Assembly: GCA_022709905.1 (NCBI GenBank)
Contig: JAKLHY010000047.1
Span: forward strand, 1 to 62,379
DNA length: 62,379 nucleotides
Direction: 5' to 3'
From: Verrucomicrobiota bacterium
GTDB lineage: Bacteria; Verrucomicrobiota; Verrucomicrobiia; Limisphaerales; UBA1319
Positions 51,647 through 60,596 of this stretch are shown here, piece after piece; position 1 is the stretch's first letter; each line of letters begins with the position of its first letter. The position numbers and the translations under genes are program-made. The notes under the pieces were generated by a model. That model ran no database searches. It was given only the letters and a program-made list of their open reading frames with translations, and was not told where the DNA came from.

Positions 51647-52915
51647 TTAACGATTGAGGTTCGAGGTAATGGCGAACATGGTCGATAGGACGGTGAACAG
51701 CAGGAACCCAACGCCAAGAGCCATCACAATGATCAGCGCCGGCTCAATCAGGTTGGTCAACACGCGCAGGGCGATCGAGAGTTCGTTTTCGTAGGCATCC
51801 GCCACCCGTTGCAATGCTCCCGGCACATCGCCGGTGTCCTCGCCAATTTTGACCAAATCAATCAGGAGCTGGGGAAAGATCCGGCTCTGAGCCAAAGGTT
51901 GAGCCAGAGTCTTGCCGTCGGTCACCCCCTCCCGAGTTCGCGCAATGGCTTCCTTGACAATCACATTCGAGATGATCTGCTCCGTAATCTTCAAAGCCGT
52001 GAGGACCGGAACCCCGTTGTGGAGCAAGGTGGAAAGTGTCCGGGCGAATTGGGCGAACAAGTTGAGTTTGACGACCTTTCCAAGCACCGGCGCTTTCATT
52101 TTCCATTCATCGATGTTGCGGCGGCCGTTGGTCGAGGCCCGATAACGCCGGATCAATACGACCAGGGCGATCAACACCAGCAGCATCAACCACCAGTAGG
52201 CACTGAACGCATGACTAATTCCCATCAGGGCCTTCGTCGCGGGTGGCAGCTCAACCTGCATCCCCTGGAAGATGCTCATGAATTTGGGCAGCATGACCGT
52301 CATGAAAAAGACCACGATAATCACGCCTACCGCCGCAACAATCGCCGGATAGATCATCGCCGAAGTGAACTTGGACTGGACCTCGGCAAAGCGTTCAAAA
52401 TGAGTCGCCAGTCGGCGCAGAACGTCCACCAGCGCTCCGCTCTGTTCGCCCGCCCGGACCATGTTCACGTAAATATCCGAAAAAATCAGCGGCTGCTTGC
52501 TCATGGCATCGGACAGGCTTCTTCCCTCGGTGACATCCTGCTTCAGCTGTTTGCTGACGTCCGAGGGAATCCCTTTGGACTCCAGGTGCGTCATGCTGTT
52601 CAAGGCCACCGTCAGCGGCATGCCCGCATTAAGAAGATTCGACAGCTGCTGGGTAAAGGTCGCCAGCTCCTGGAGCCGCGGCTTGCGCTTGCGCTGATAC
52701 CATTCCCGAAAGGCCGATGGCAAAGAACCGTCTTTCGTGGATCCCGCCGCGCGTTCCGGTTTGGGGGCCGCCCCACCCTTGGCCGCTTCCACGGATACCG
52801 GAAACAATCCTAGCCGCTCGATCTGCATGAGCGCCGCGGAACGATCCGTGACCTCGACCGTCCCCTGCACCAATTCGCCGGATTTGCGCCGGGCTCTGTA
52901 AGAGAAATGCGGCAT
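51647..52915 (-). CDS. gspF: Type II secretion inner-membrane platform protein GspF
   Basis: A 422-residue protein with two tandem T2SSF domains and three membrane helices. The N-terminus 'MPHFSYRARRKSGELVQGTV' and 'FTQQLSNLLNAGMPLTVAL' mark domain 1; 'FARTLSTLLHNGVPVLTAL' marks domain 2. 'RAGEQSGALVDVLRRLA' and 'KIGEDTGDVPGALQRVA' are the paired GExxG repeats. It anchors the assembly ATPase and pseudopilus. It is the first gene of gspF-H-I-J-K, with no ATPase (gspE), secretin (gspD) or major pilin nearby. Confidence 0.95.
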   Translation of the reverse strand: MPHFSYRARRKSGELVQGTVEVTDRSAALMQIERLGLFPVSVEAAKGGAAPKPERAAGSTKDGSLPSAFREWYQRKRKPRLQELATFTQQLSNLLNAGMPLTVALNSMTHLESKGIPSDVSKQLKQDVTEGRSLSDAMSKQPLIFSDIYVNMVRAGEQSGALVDVLRRLATHFERFAEVQSKFTSAMIYPAIVAAVGVIIVVFFMTVMLPKFMSIFQGMQVELPPATKALMGISHAFSAYWWLMLLVLIALVVLIRRYRASTNGRRNIDEWKMKAPVLGKVVKLNLFAQFARTLSTLLHNGVPVLTALKITEQIISNVIVKEAIARTREGVTDGKTLAQPLAQSRIFPQLLIDLVKIGEDTGDVPGALQRVADAYENELSIALRVLTNLIEPALIIVMALGVGFLLFTVLSTMFAITSNLNR

Positions 52916-53409
52916 ACCCTTAATCTGACCTCAGTATTAAACCCATGGCCAGACGAAAGTTTCCTCTCGTCCCTGATCGTTCGGCCCGCCGTCCTGGTGT
53001 GGTGGCAACCCGTGGCGGAGTCGATAGGCTTGGATCCAATGCGCTCCTTTGTTTGGCAAGGGCTTGATGCCGCCGATTGGGCAAAAAAGGTTTATAAAAC
53101 GACAAATGCCGGTTGGCTGTATGAATTCACCTCTGATAGCTGTATTATAACTGGTAAAAGAAAGAGCGTTTTCGGAAAAATCATCACCATTTTTGGAGTC
53201 TCCATATGATCTCCATGCGGTGCAAAAAAGCTCGATCTGGCACCATTCGACATTCCCGCCTCCAGTCGAATGACCGCGCCTCGCCCAGGGGACTGCAACC
53301 CTGAGCAGTCAATAACACCGATCATTCGGTTGACAGCGATGTTCAAAACACAAAACTCACTTCAAGAAAATCAGTTTCAATCCAAACGATTACCCAACCC
53401 TTCCCGCAT
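52916..53409. other. 494-nt divergent intergenic region between gspF and etfB
   Basis: There is no convincing gene; the 100-residue plus-strand frame at 52907-53209 has no family features. Two stem-loops lie near etfB: CATTCGAC (53244-53251)/GTCGAATG (53265-53272) and GACTGC (53291-53296)/GCAGTC (53305-53310). A TTGACA at 53330-53335 has no good -10 partner. A TATTATAA-like AT patch lies near 53143. Promoters for both divergent operons are expected here. etfB has no clear ribosome-binding site. Confidence 0.45.
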
Positions 53410-54186
53410 ATGAACTTGATTGTCTGTCTGAGGATGGTGCCCGATACCGTGGAGGAATTGGAGATTGCCGCTGACCAGAAGTCCCTCGACGCCGAGGTGT
53501 TGCGTTACCGGCTCAGTGATCCGGATGAGCATGCGCTCGAGCAGGCGCTGTTGCTCAAGGAAAAACAGGGCGGGACCGTGACCGCGATCGCCCTCGAGAT
53601 GCCGGAGATCGATGACGTCCTGTTTACGGCGCTGGCCAAAGGAGCCGATCGCGCTGTGAAAATCGCCGGGGATTGGGCGCGGCTCTCGAGCACCGCCACG
53701 GCCCGGGTTTTTCGCGAATACCTCATGGGCGGCGGTCAGAACCTGGCCGCCGACAGCCTGGTATTGTTGCGGAGCCAGGCGAGCGACGAATTGGCGGGTG
53801 AGGTGGGGGTTTGCCTGGCGGAAAACCTGGGCCTGCCCTATGTGGGGGTTGTCACCGGAGTAAAGGTCGCGGGCGCTACCCTCGAGGTCATCAAGGAGTT
53901 CTCAGGGGGCTTGCGCGGAGAATTCACGCTGGGATTACCCGCCGTTCTGGGCATTCAATCCGCCGAAAAACCGCCCCGTTATGTGCCGATTGCCAAGGTC
54001 CGGGCCGTGATGAAATCCGCCAGGATCGAGACAGTCGAAGTGCCCGCGCCCGAGCAGGCCAGTGTCGAAATGGTCGACCGGTTGTACAAACCCGAGGCGG
54101 CGGGACGCGCTCGAATGCTCGAAGGAACCCCTGAATCCGTTGCCGATCAAATCCTGGAAATCTTGAGCCAGCAGAGTCTGGTGTAA
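53410..54186 (+). CDS. etfB: Electron transfer flavoprotein beta subunit
   Basis: A 258-residue beta subunit of the FAD/AMP heterodimer that collects electrons from acyl-CoA and related dehydrogenases. Typical features are 'MNLIVCLRMVPDT' at the N-terminus, 'LSDPDEHALEQALLLKEKQG', 'ALAKGADRAVKI' and 'ENLGLPYVGVVTGVKV'. The C-terminal half has the beta-subunit 'LPAVLGIQSAEKPPRYVPIA' followed by the recognition helix region 'VRAVMKSARIETVEV'. It is 11 nt before etfA. Linkage to EMO and Hdr genes suggests service to quinone or bifurcating partners. Confidence 0.95.
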   Translation: MNLIVCLRMVPDTVEELEIAADQKSLDAEVLRYRLSDPDEHALEQALLLKEKQGGTVTAIALEMPEIDDVLFTALAKGADRAVKIAGDWARLSSTATARVFREYLMGGGQNLAADSLVLLRSQASDELAGEVGVCLAENLGLPYVGVVTGVKVAGATLEVIKEFSGGLRGEFTLGLPAVLGIQSAEKPPRYVPIAKVRAVMKSARIETVEVPAPEQASVEMVDRLYKPEAAGRARMLEGTPESVADQILEILSQQSLV

Positions 54187-54197
54187 GGAGCATACCT

Positions 54198-55169
54198 ATG
54201 GCAAATCCTGTTCTTATTGTTGCTGAGCACCTCAAGGGTGAGCTGACGGAAGTCACGTTCGAAATGCTGGGCTTGGGTCGTCAACTGGCGGATGCCCTGC
54301 AGGCACCCCTGTGGGCTCTGCTCATGGGAGAGCAAGTCCGGGCGCTGGCTCAACATTTGGCGGTGGCTGACCAGGTATTCCTCGTGGAACAGTCCGGGTT
54401 GCAGCTGCCATCGCCTGACCAGGCTGCCGCGATCGTGAAGGCCGCGATCGATGCCCAACCGGTTTCGCTGGTCTTGGTAGCCGGGACCAACGTATCACTG
54501 GGAATCGGGGCGGTGCTGGCCGGGCGGTTGGGACGGCCTTATGTCAATTTCTGCAAATCGGTCACCGTGGAAGCGGGCTCGATCCTGTTCACAAGCCAGC
54601 TGTTTGGGGGCAAGATCCAGGCCGATGTCAAGCTGCCGGATGCCTGCGGGGTGGTCAGTGTCTATCCGGGGGCGTTTCCGGCCGGCCCCGGCCGCCGCGA
54701 AGGACAACCGCCAATCGAGTCCTTAAGTCTCTCGGCGCCAAGCCCCATGGTGCAGTTCAAGGGTTACATCGAACCGGAAACAGGCGATGTGGACATCACC
54801 AAGCAGGAAGTGCTCGTGGCCGTCGGCCGCGGCATCCAAAGCCAGGACAACCTCGCCATCGCCGAAGACCTGGCTTCCGCCTTGAACGGCGCCGTGTGCG
54901 CCTCGCGTCCTGTCATTGACCAAGGCTGGTTGCCATTAAGCCGGCAGGTCGGCAAGTCCGGCATGAATGTTAAGCCCAGGTTATACCTGGCCCTTGGCAT
55001 CAGCGGAGCTCCCGAACACTGGGAAGGCATGCAGGGATCGCAGCTGATTGTTGCGGTCAACACCGATCCCAAAGCTCCGATCTTTGACGGGGCTCACTAC
55101 GGAACGACCGTCGACGCCCTGGACCTCGTGCCGATCCTTACGGAAAAGGTAAAGGCAAAGAAAGGCTGA
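54198..55169 (+). CDS. etfA: Electron transfer flavoprotein alpha subunit
   Basis: A 323-residue FAD-binding partner of EtfB. The N-terminal domain begins 'PVLIVAEHLKGELTEVTFEM'. The C-terminal FAD domain has 'EVLVAVGRGIQSQDNLAIAE', 'VCASRPVIDQGWLPLSRQVG' (the canonical R-P-x-x-D-x-G-W), 'LYLALGISGAPEHWEGMQGS' (GISGAxQH with E for Q) and 'IVAVNTDPKAPIFDGAHYG'. The GAxEH change from the usual GAxQH is near the flavin and may tune its potential. An AAGGAG ribosome-binding site precedes the ATG. It is 57 nt before the EMO-like gene. Confidence 0.95.
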   Translation: MANPVLIVAEHLKGELTEVTFEMLGLGRQLADALQAPLWALLMGEQVRALAQHLAVADQVFLVEQSGLQLPSPDQAAAIVKAAIDAQPVSLVLVAGTNVSLGIGAVLAGRLGRPYVNFCKSVTVEAGSILFTSQLFGGKIQADVKLPDACGVVSVYPGAFPAGPGRREGQPPIESLSLSAPSPMVQFKGYIEPETGDVDITKQEVLVAVGRGIQSQDNLAIAEDLASALNGAVCASRPVIDQGWLPLSRQVGKSGMNVKPRLYLALGISGAPEHWEGMQGSQLIVAVNTDPKAPIFDGAHYGTTVDALDLVPILTEKVKAKKG

Positions 55170-55226
55170 TTCATGGCGCCAGACGCGAACGCGGATTTAT
55201 CCTGACCTCAATCCCCGTCAAGTCCT

Positions 55227-57290
55227 ATGCCAACCAACCCGCTGCCCCATCCGGATCTGGATCCCGTCGCCGGCGCCATTGCCCGATTGTTGTTATGGCT
55301 GATCGCCCTCGGGAGTTTTGGGATCTTCGGCTGGCGAGTGGGCTGCATTGTGGCTCAGTTAAGGCGCGCGCGTCCCGAAAATCGTTTCGATCGATGGGGG
55401 GAACGAATCTTTCGCGTGTTCAGGGATGTCTTGCTTCAACGCCGCATCTTTAACGAACGCGCCATTGGCTGGCCGCACTTTTTGATCTTCTGGGGATTCG
55501 TCCTGTACGCCACGTGCTTCAACTGGTCCCTGTTGCGCGGTCTGTTCCCGATCTCGTTTATCCCGTACCCGGACGATGTCCCCCTGATCGGTTTGGGGCT
55601 CGAGATCTTCGGGGTCGTCGTGTTGGTGGCCTTGGGTATCGCCTTGGCCAGACGATTGTTTTTTCCGCCCAGCCGACTGCACCTGAGCCTGGACGCCAAT
55701 CTGATCCTGGCTTTGATCGGGCTTTTAATGGTGACGGCCGTGTTGGGATCGGCTTTTCGGATTGTGGCCCGTGGTGGCCACGCCGACGCCTGGGCGCCCG
55801 TGGGGTCCTTGCTGGCTCCCCTGTTCTCGGGCCTGACGCCTGCCACCGCCGCCACGGGATCCAAGGCCATGTGGTGGACTCATATGCTGGGCGTGTTTTT
55901 CTTTCTCTGCTACCTTCCCTACTCCAAGCACGCCCATCTGATCGTTTCTCCGTTCAACGTCTTCTTCACCAACCTGCGTCCGGCGGCCAGCCTGACCATG
56001 GCGGGGGTTCCCGAGGAATATTCGGCGGGCGCATCATCCTGGCAGGAGTTCACCTGGCGCCAGTTGATGGGGGGATTCGCCTGCGCCGAATGCGGCCGAT
56101 GCGATCGCTCCTGTCCGGCTCAGAACTCCGGCTATGCCTTGTCGCCCCAGGACATCATGCACAAAATCAAGGTGCATTTCCTGGACGCCGCTGTGGATAA
56201 GAAGGCCGGGCACAGCCCCCCGGCCGGCCAGATCCCTGACGGCGAGATAACCCTGGCCGGCGGCCAGATTCAGGCCAAGGAGGTCTGGGCCTGCACCACG
56301 TGCATGGCCTGCATGGAATGTTGCGCCGTATGGAACGAACAGATCCCGGTGATTGTGCAGATGCGCCGCCACCTCGTTGGACAGGGCGCCGTGGATCGGG
56401 GTGTCCAGGACGTCTTGGACCGCATGAACCGCTACGGCAACTCCTTTGGCAAGTCCGATCGCATGCGCGCCCGTTGGGTCCAGAACGCAAAACTCAAAAT
56501 CAAAGATGCCCGCAAAGAACCGGTGGATTATGTCTGGTTCGCGGGCGATTACGCCAGTTTCGATCCGCGCTGCGAAGAGATTACGGTCAAGACTGCCAAG
56601 ATCTTTCAGCAGGCGGGCCTCGATTTTGGCCTGCTGTTCGAAGGAGAACGCAACTCCGGCAACGACATCCGTCGGATCGGCGAAGAAGGCCTCTTTGAAG
56701 TCCTCCATGACAAAAACCTCCAGGCCCTGGCCAAGGTCCAGTGGAAGAATGGAGCGCGGACGATCATCACCACCGATCCCCATACCTATAACACCCTCAA
56801 GAATGAATATTGCTGGGAAGATCCGGTTCGAGTTCTTCATTACACCGAACTCCTGGATCAGTTGATGAGCCAGGGGCGGCTCCCGGTCTCCCGGCGGGTT
56901 GATCTGCGCGCCACCTACCATGATCCCTGCTACCTGGGACGTTATAACGGAGTCTACGATCCACCCCGGCGCATTCTGCAACGCCTGGGGATCACCCTCG
57001 TCGAGATGCCCCGCAACCGGGGACACAGTTATTGTTGCGGCGCCGGCGGCGGACGGATCTGGATGGAAGATACCGAAAAAGTCAAAGAACGGCCTGCCGA
57101 AAGCCGGATCCGCGAAGCGGTTTCCCTGCCGAACGTCTCCACTATGATCGTTGCATGTCCCAAGGACATTGCCATGTTCCGCGACGCCGTGAAAACGACC
57201 GGCCAGGAGGACAAGCTGCAAATCAAAGACGTGGCGGATCTCGTGTGGGAAGCCATCGCCGCCGAAGAACTTCAATCCGCAATGAAATGA
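55227..57290 (+). CDS. Membrane FeS oxidoreductase, EtfAB:menaquinone oxidoreductase (EMO)-like
   Basis: A 687-residue fusion. Residues 1-250 hold five or six membrane helices of the NarI/heme-b type, with candidate heme His84, His219 and His235. Then comes a ferredoxin domain, with clusters bound by C286/C289/C292/C296 ('CAECGRCDRSCP') and C356/C359/C362/C366 ('CTTCMACMECC'). An HdrD-like C-terminal region follows. Its second CCG motif is intact (C568 in 'HDPCYLGR', C603-C604 in 'YCCGAGGG', C644). The first CCG motif has lost its cysteines: 'FAGDYASFDPR' (440-448) and 'GERNSGND' (473-480) stand where Cys residues are expected. Known EMO proteins take electrons from EtfAB and reduce menaquinone; the position after etfBA fits. 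Confidence 0.85.
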   Translation: MPTNPLPHPDLDPVAGAIARLLLWLIALGSFGIFGWRVGCIVAQLRRARPENRFDRWGERIFRVFRDVLLQRRIFNERAIGWPHFLIFWGFVLYATCFNWSLLRGLFPISFIPYPDDVPLIGLGLEIFGVVVLVALGIALARRLFFPPSRLHLSLDANLILALIGLLMVTAVLGSAFRIVARGGHADAWAPVGSLLAPLFSGLTPATAATGSKAMWWTHMLGVFFFLCYLPYSKHAHLIVSPFNVFFTNLRPAASLTMAGVPEEYSAGASSWQEFTWRQLMGGFACAECGRCDRSCPAQNSGYALSPQDIMHKIKVHFLDAAVDKKAGHSPPAGQIPDGEITLAGGQIQAKEVWACTTCMACMECCAVWNEQIPVIVQMRRHLVGQGAVDRGVQDVLDRMNRYGNSFGKSDRMRARWVQNAKLKIKDARKEPVDYVWFAGDYASFDPRCEEITVKTAKIFQQAGLDFGLLFEGERNSGNDIRRIGEEGLFEVLHDKNLQALAKVQWKNGARTIITTDPHTYNTLKNEYCWEDPVRVLHYTELLDQLMSQGRLPVSRRVDLRATYHDPCYLGRYNGVYDPPRRILQRLGITLVEMPRNRGHSYCCGAGGGRIWMEDTEKVKERPAESRIREAVSLPNVSTMIVACPKDIAMFRDAVKTTGQEDKLQIKDVADLVWEAIAAEELQSAMK

Positions 57291-57328
57291 TCGCCAACAG
57301 CCCATAACCGGCAACCAAAGGAAATCTC

Positions 57329-58534
57329 ATGGTCTCAACCCTTGAAAACGAGGTCTGCAGCATTGGCACCACGCTGGAGACCGTCCTGGCCACGCCCGAA
57401 GGCCGGCGGATCATGTCCTGCATCCAGTGCGGCACCTGCTCGGGAACCTGCCCCTATGGTGAACATATGGAATTCACCCCGCGCCGGATCATCAACATGC
57501 TCCGGCGTGGCTATATTGATGAGGTCTTTAAATCCGATTCCATGCTGCGCTGCGTGGCCTGTTACTCGTGCATGGCCAAGTGCCCGCGCGGGATCCGGCT
57601 TTCCGATGTGCTGCTGCCCTTGGTCAAGGAACAGACCCTGATCAATACCCCCGAGATGCCGGCCGAATTGCAGAAAGGACTCCAAAACACCCTCCGCTAC
57701 GGGAATCCGATGGGCGAATCTTCCCGCAAACGCGCCCAATGGACCGCCACCTCGCCGGTCAAGGTGCCCATCATGGCCGAAATTCAGCGCCCCGTCGATG
57801 TCCTCTGGTTTGTCGAGTGTTACACCAGCTATTATGCCCGCGGCCAGGACAACAGCCGCGCCGTCGCCCGGCTCTTCAAAGCCCTCGATGTCGATTTCGC
57901 CATCCTCGGCAACGAGGAAAAATGCGCCGGCGACTGCGGCCAGCTCACCTGGGAATCCGGCCTGTTCGAGACGCTCACCGACTACAACATGGAAATCTTC
58001 CGCAAATACCGGTTCAACCGGATCGTGACTGGAGATCCCCATGCCTATAACGCCTTCCGAATCCGATATCCCCTCTATGGTTTTGATTACGTCGTGGAAC
58101 ATACCACGCCTTTCTTCGCCCGCCAGATCGACCGCCTGAAACTTAAACTCAAACGACCGCTCAATTATACAGTCACTTATCACGATGCCTGTTGCCTCGG
58201 ACGTCGCGCCGGTCATTTCGAGGAACCCCGGCAGCTTCTCCACGCCATCCCGGGCATCAAACTCGTCGAAATGACCCATAACCGGGTCAACGCCATCTGT
58301 TGCGGCGGCGGCGGCGGCGGCATGTGGCTGGATACTTACTTCAAACAAAAAGGCATGGAACGACTCAGCGAACGGCGGGTCAAAGAGGCCATCCAAACGG
58401 GCGCTGATGTCCTCGTTGTCTCCTGCCCTTACGAAATCTCGCGGTTCGAGGACGCCCTCAAAGTCGTGCCGCACGACAAGCCGATTCTCGTGCGGGACGT
58501 GATGGAACTGCTGGCCGAAGCTTTGGAGGACTAA
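57329..58534 (+). CDS. HdrC-HdrB fusion (HdrD-like heterodisulfide reductase subunit)
   Basis: A 401-residue soluble protein. The N-terminal HdrC-like ferredoxin domain has C31/C34/C37/C41 ('CIQCGTCSGTCP') and C75/C78/C81/C85 ('CVACYSCMAKCP'). The C-terminal HdrB-like part has two CCG motifs: 'FVECYTSYYARGQ...EKCAGDCG' (variant) and 'HDACCLGRRAGHFEEP...AICCGGGGGG' (complete). In methanogens HdrBC reduces the CoM-CoB heterodisulfide at paired [4Fe-4S] clusters; here the acceptor must differ and is unknown. It ends one nt before hdrA, so the two surely form a complex. Confidence 0.88.
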   Translation: MVSTLENEVCSIGTTLETVLATPEGRRIMSCIQCGTCSGTCPYGEHMEFTPRRIINMLRRGYIDEVFKSDSMLRCVACYSCMAKCPRGIRLSDVLLPLVKEQTLINTPEMPAELQKGLQNTLRYGNPMGESSRKRAQWTATSPVKVPIMAEIQRPVDVLWFVECYTSYYARGQDNSRAVARLFKALDVDFAILGNEEKCAGDCGQLTWESGLFETLTDYNMEIFRKYRFNRIVTGDPHAYNAFRIRYPLYGFDYVVEHTTPFFARQIDRLKLKLKRPLNYTVTYHDACCLGRRAGHFEEPRQLLHAIPGIKLVEMTHNRVNAICCGGGGGGMWLDTYFKQKGMERLSERRVKEAIQTGADVLVVSCPYEISRFEDALKVVPHDKPILVRDVMELLAEALED

Positions 58535-58535
58535 T

Positions 58536-60572
58536 ATGCTGCCAAAACGACAAGATCCCATCCGGATTGGATTCTACGTCTGTCATTGCGGCGTCAACAT
58601 CGCCAGCATGATTGATGTCGAAGCGGTCGCGCGGTACGCGCAGAAACTTCCCAATGTCGTCGTCTCGCGTCACTACAAATACATGTGCTCGGATCCCGGC
58701 CAGGAATTGATCCAGGAAGACATCGCCGAGCATCGCTTGAACCGGATCGTGGTGGCCGCTTGCTCGCCCTTGCTGCACGAGCATACGTTCCGTTCCGCCA
58801 CCAAGAAAGGCGGGCTTAATCCCTTCTTTTTCCAAATGGTCAACATCCGGGAGCATAATTCCTGGGTGCATACCAGCCGCGCCGATGCCACTCGCAAGGC
58901 CATGGCCCAGGTGCGGGCCGCCATCAACCGCGTGCCTCTCCATAAGCCGCTCGAGGTTAAGAAAGTGCCGATCAATCCCAATGTCCTGATCGTGGGCGGC
59001 GGCATCGCGGGCATCCACGCCGCCCTGGTCCTGGCTAATGCCGGCAAACAGGTCTACCTGGTGGAACGCGAAGCGACCATTGGCGGGCACATGGCCAAGT
59101 TCGACAAGACGTTTCCCACGCTCGATTGCGCCATGTGTGTCCTGAGCCCCAAAATGGCCGCCGTCGGCAACCACCCGAACATCACCCTGTGGACCTATTC
59201 CGAGGTCACGAAGGTGGATGGTTACGTCGGCAATTACAAAGTCGCTGTCCGACGCAAACCGCGGTATATCATCGAGGATCTCTGCACCGGCTGCCAGGAA
59301 TGCGTCGCCTCCTGCGTCTACCGCGAGCCGAAGTTTCCCGACGAGTTCAACCTCAAATTCAGCAAGCGCAAACCGGTGTTCCTGCCGTTTCCACAAGCCG
59401 TGCCGCCCATCGTCATGATCGATCCCGAAACGTGCATCGAAACCAAAACCGGCAAGTGCAAGAAAACCTGTGTCGAGGCCTGCGGCGACCGCAAGGCCAT
59501 CGATTTTAAACAAACGGCGGAAATCAAGGAAATCCAGGTCGGCACTATCATCGTGGCCACCGGATTCAAAACCTTCGAACCCAGCCAGTCCCCCTACTAC
59601 TCCTTCTACGGGCATGGCATATACCCGCAGGTCTACACCTCGCTCGAAATCGAGCGCCTCGTCAACGCCTCGGGCCCGACCGGCGGCGAAATCATCCTGC
59701 GCAACGGCAAGATCCCCAAAAAGGTCGCCATCATCCACTGCATCGGTTCCCGCGATGTCAACACCAACCATTGGTGTTCGCGCGTCTGCTGCCTTTACTC
59801 GCTCAAGCTGGCCCACCTGATTCACGAACGCACCGAGGCGCAAATCATCAACTTTTATATCGATATGCGCACTCCCGGCAAAATGATGGAGGAATTCTAC
59901 GACCGGATTTCGGAAGAGGGCGTAATGATGATTCGCGGCAAGGTGGCCGATGTCTATCCCGACACTTCGAACGGCGACAGCGAGCGCCTGATCGTCCAGG
60001 CCGAGGATACCCTCATGAGCCGGGTGCTCAAAATTCCGGTGGACATGGTGGTCCTCTCCGTGGGCATGGAACCTAATCCCGATTCCGACGAGGTCCGGCG
60101 CAAATTCAACATGAGCTGCAGCAGCGAAGGCTGGTTCCTCGAACGACATCCGAAGCTCGCCCCCGTCAGCACTTTCACGGATGGGATCTTTGTGGCCGGG
60201 TGCTGCCAGGGGCCCAAAGACATTCCCGATTCGGTCGCGCAGGCCGGCGCCGCCGCCGCCGAGGCCTTTTCCCTCATTGACAAGGGAACCATGGAACAGG
60301 AGCCCAACACCGCCTTCATCCTCGAAGACGAATGCTCCGGCTGCAAATCCTGCCTGCCGCTCTGCCCCTACACCGCCATCCTGTTCGATCCCGTCAAGGA
60401 AAAGGCCTTCATCAACGAAGCCTTGTGCAAAGGCTGCGGCACCTGCGTCGGCTCGTGCCCCTCCGGTTCCATCAAACAAAACCTGTTTGAAGACGAGGAA
60501 ATCTTCTGTGAAATCGATGGTCTCCTGGCATCGGTCGAGATGCCGGCCGAAGAACCCGCAATCAAAGCCTGA
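58536..60572 (+). CDS. hdrA: Heterodisulfide reductase subunit A-like flavoprotein (electron-bifurcating)
   Basis: A 678-residue FAD and multi-[4Fe-4S] protein. The N-terminal domain has 'IGFYVCHCGVNIASMIDVEA' and 'VAACSPLLHEHTFRSA'. FAD motif 'VLIVGGGIAGIHAALVLANA' (about residues 149-168) is followed by 'EREATIGGHMAKFDKTFPTL' and 'DCAMCVLSPKM'. A cluster insert follows ('CTGCQECVASC', 'CKKTCVEACG'), then the thioredoxin-reductase-like part with 'HCIGSRD' and 'CSRVCCLYSLK'. The C-terminal ferredoxin has 'CSGCKSCLPLCPYTA' and 'CKGCGTCVGSCPSG'. In methanogens HdrA's flavin bifurcates electrons between ferredoxin and HdrBC. No in-frame UGA (selenocysteine) is present. Confidence 0.93.
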   Translation: MLPKRQDPIRIGFYVCHCGVNIASMIDVEAVARYAQKLPNVVVSRHYKYMCSDPGQELIQEDIAEHRLNRIVVAACSPLLHEHTFRSATKKGGLNPFFFQMVNIREHNSWVHTSRADATRKAMAQVRAAINRVPLHKPLEVKKVPINPNVLIVGGGIAGIHAALVLANAGKQVYLVEREATIGGHMAKFDKTFPTLDCAMCVLSPKMAAVGNHPNITLWTYSEVTKVDGYVGNYKVAVRRKPRYIIEDLCTGCQECVASCVYREPKFPDEFNLKFSKRKPVFLPFPQAVPPIVMIDPETCIETKTGKCKKTCVEACGDRKAIDFKQTAEIKEIQVGTIIVATGFKTFEPSQSPYYSFYGHGIYPQVYTSLEIERLVNASGPTGGEIILRNGKIPKKVAIIHCIGSRDVNTNHWCSRVCCLYSLKLAHLIHERTEAQIINFYIDMRTPGKMMEEFYDRISEEGVMMIRGKVADVYPDTSNGDSERLIVQAEDTLMSRVLKIPVDMVVLSVGMEPNPDSDEVRRKFNMSCSSEGWFLERHPKLAPVSTFTDGIFVAGCCQGPKDIPDSVAQAGAAAAEAFSLIDKGTMEQEPNTAFILEDECSGCKSCLPLCPYTAILFDPVKEKAFINEALCKGCGTCVGSCPSGSIKQNLFEDEEIFCEIDGLLASVEMPAEEPAIKA

Positions 60573-60596
60573 ACCGCGATCCCTTATGCCAATCTT

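Noticed and set aside
52907..53209. 100-codon plus-strand frame in the gspF-etfB gap
   Set aside because: It starts inside gspF on the other strand and shows no family pattern.
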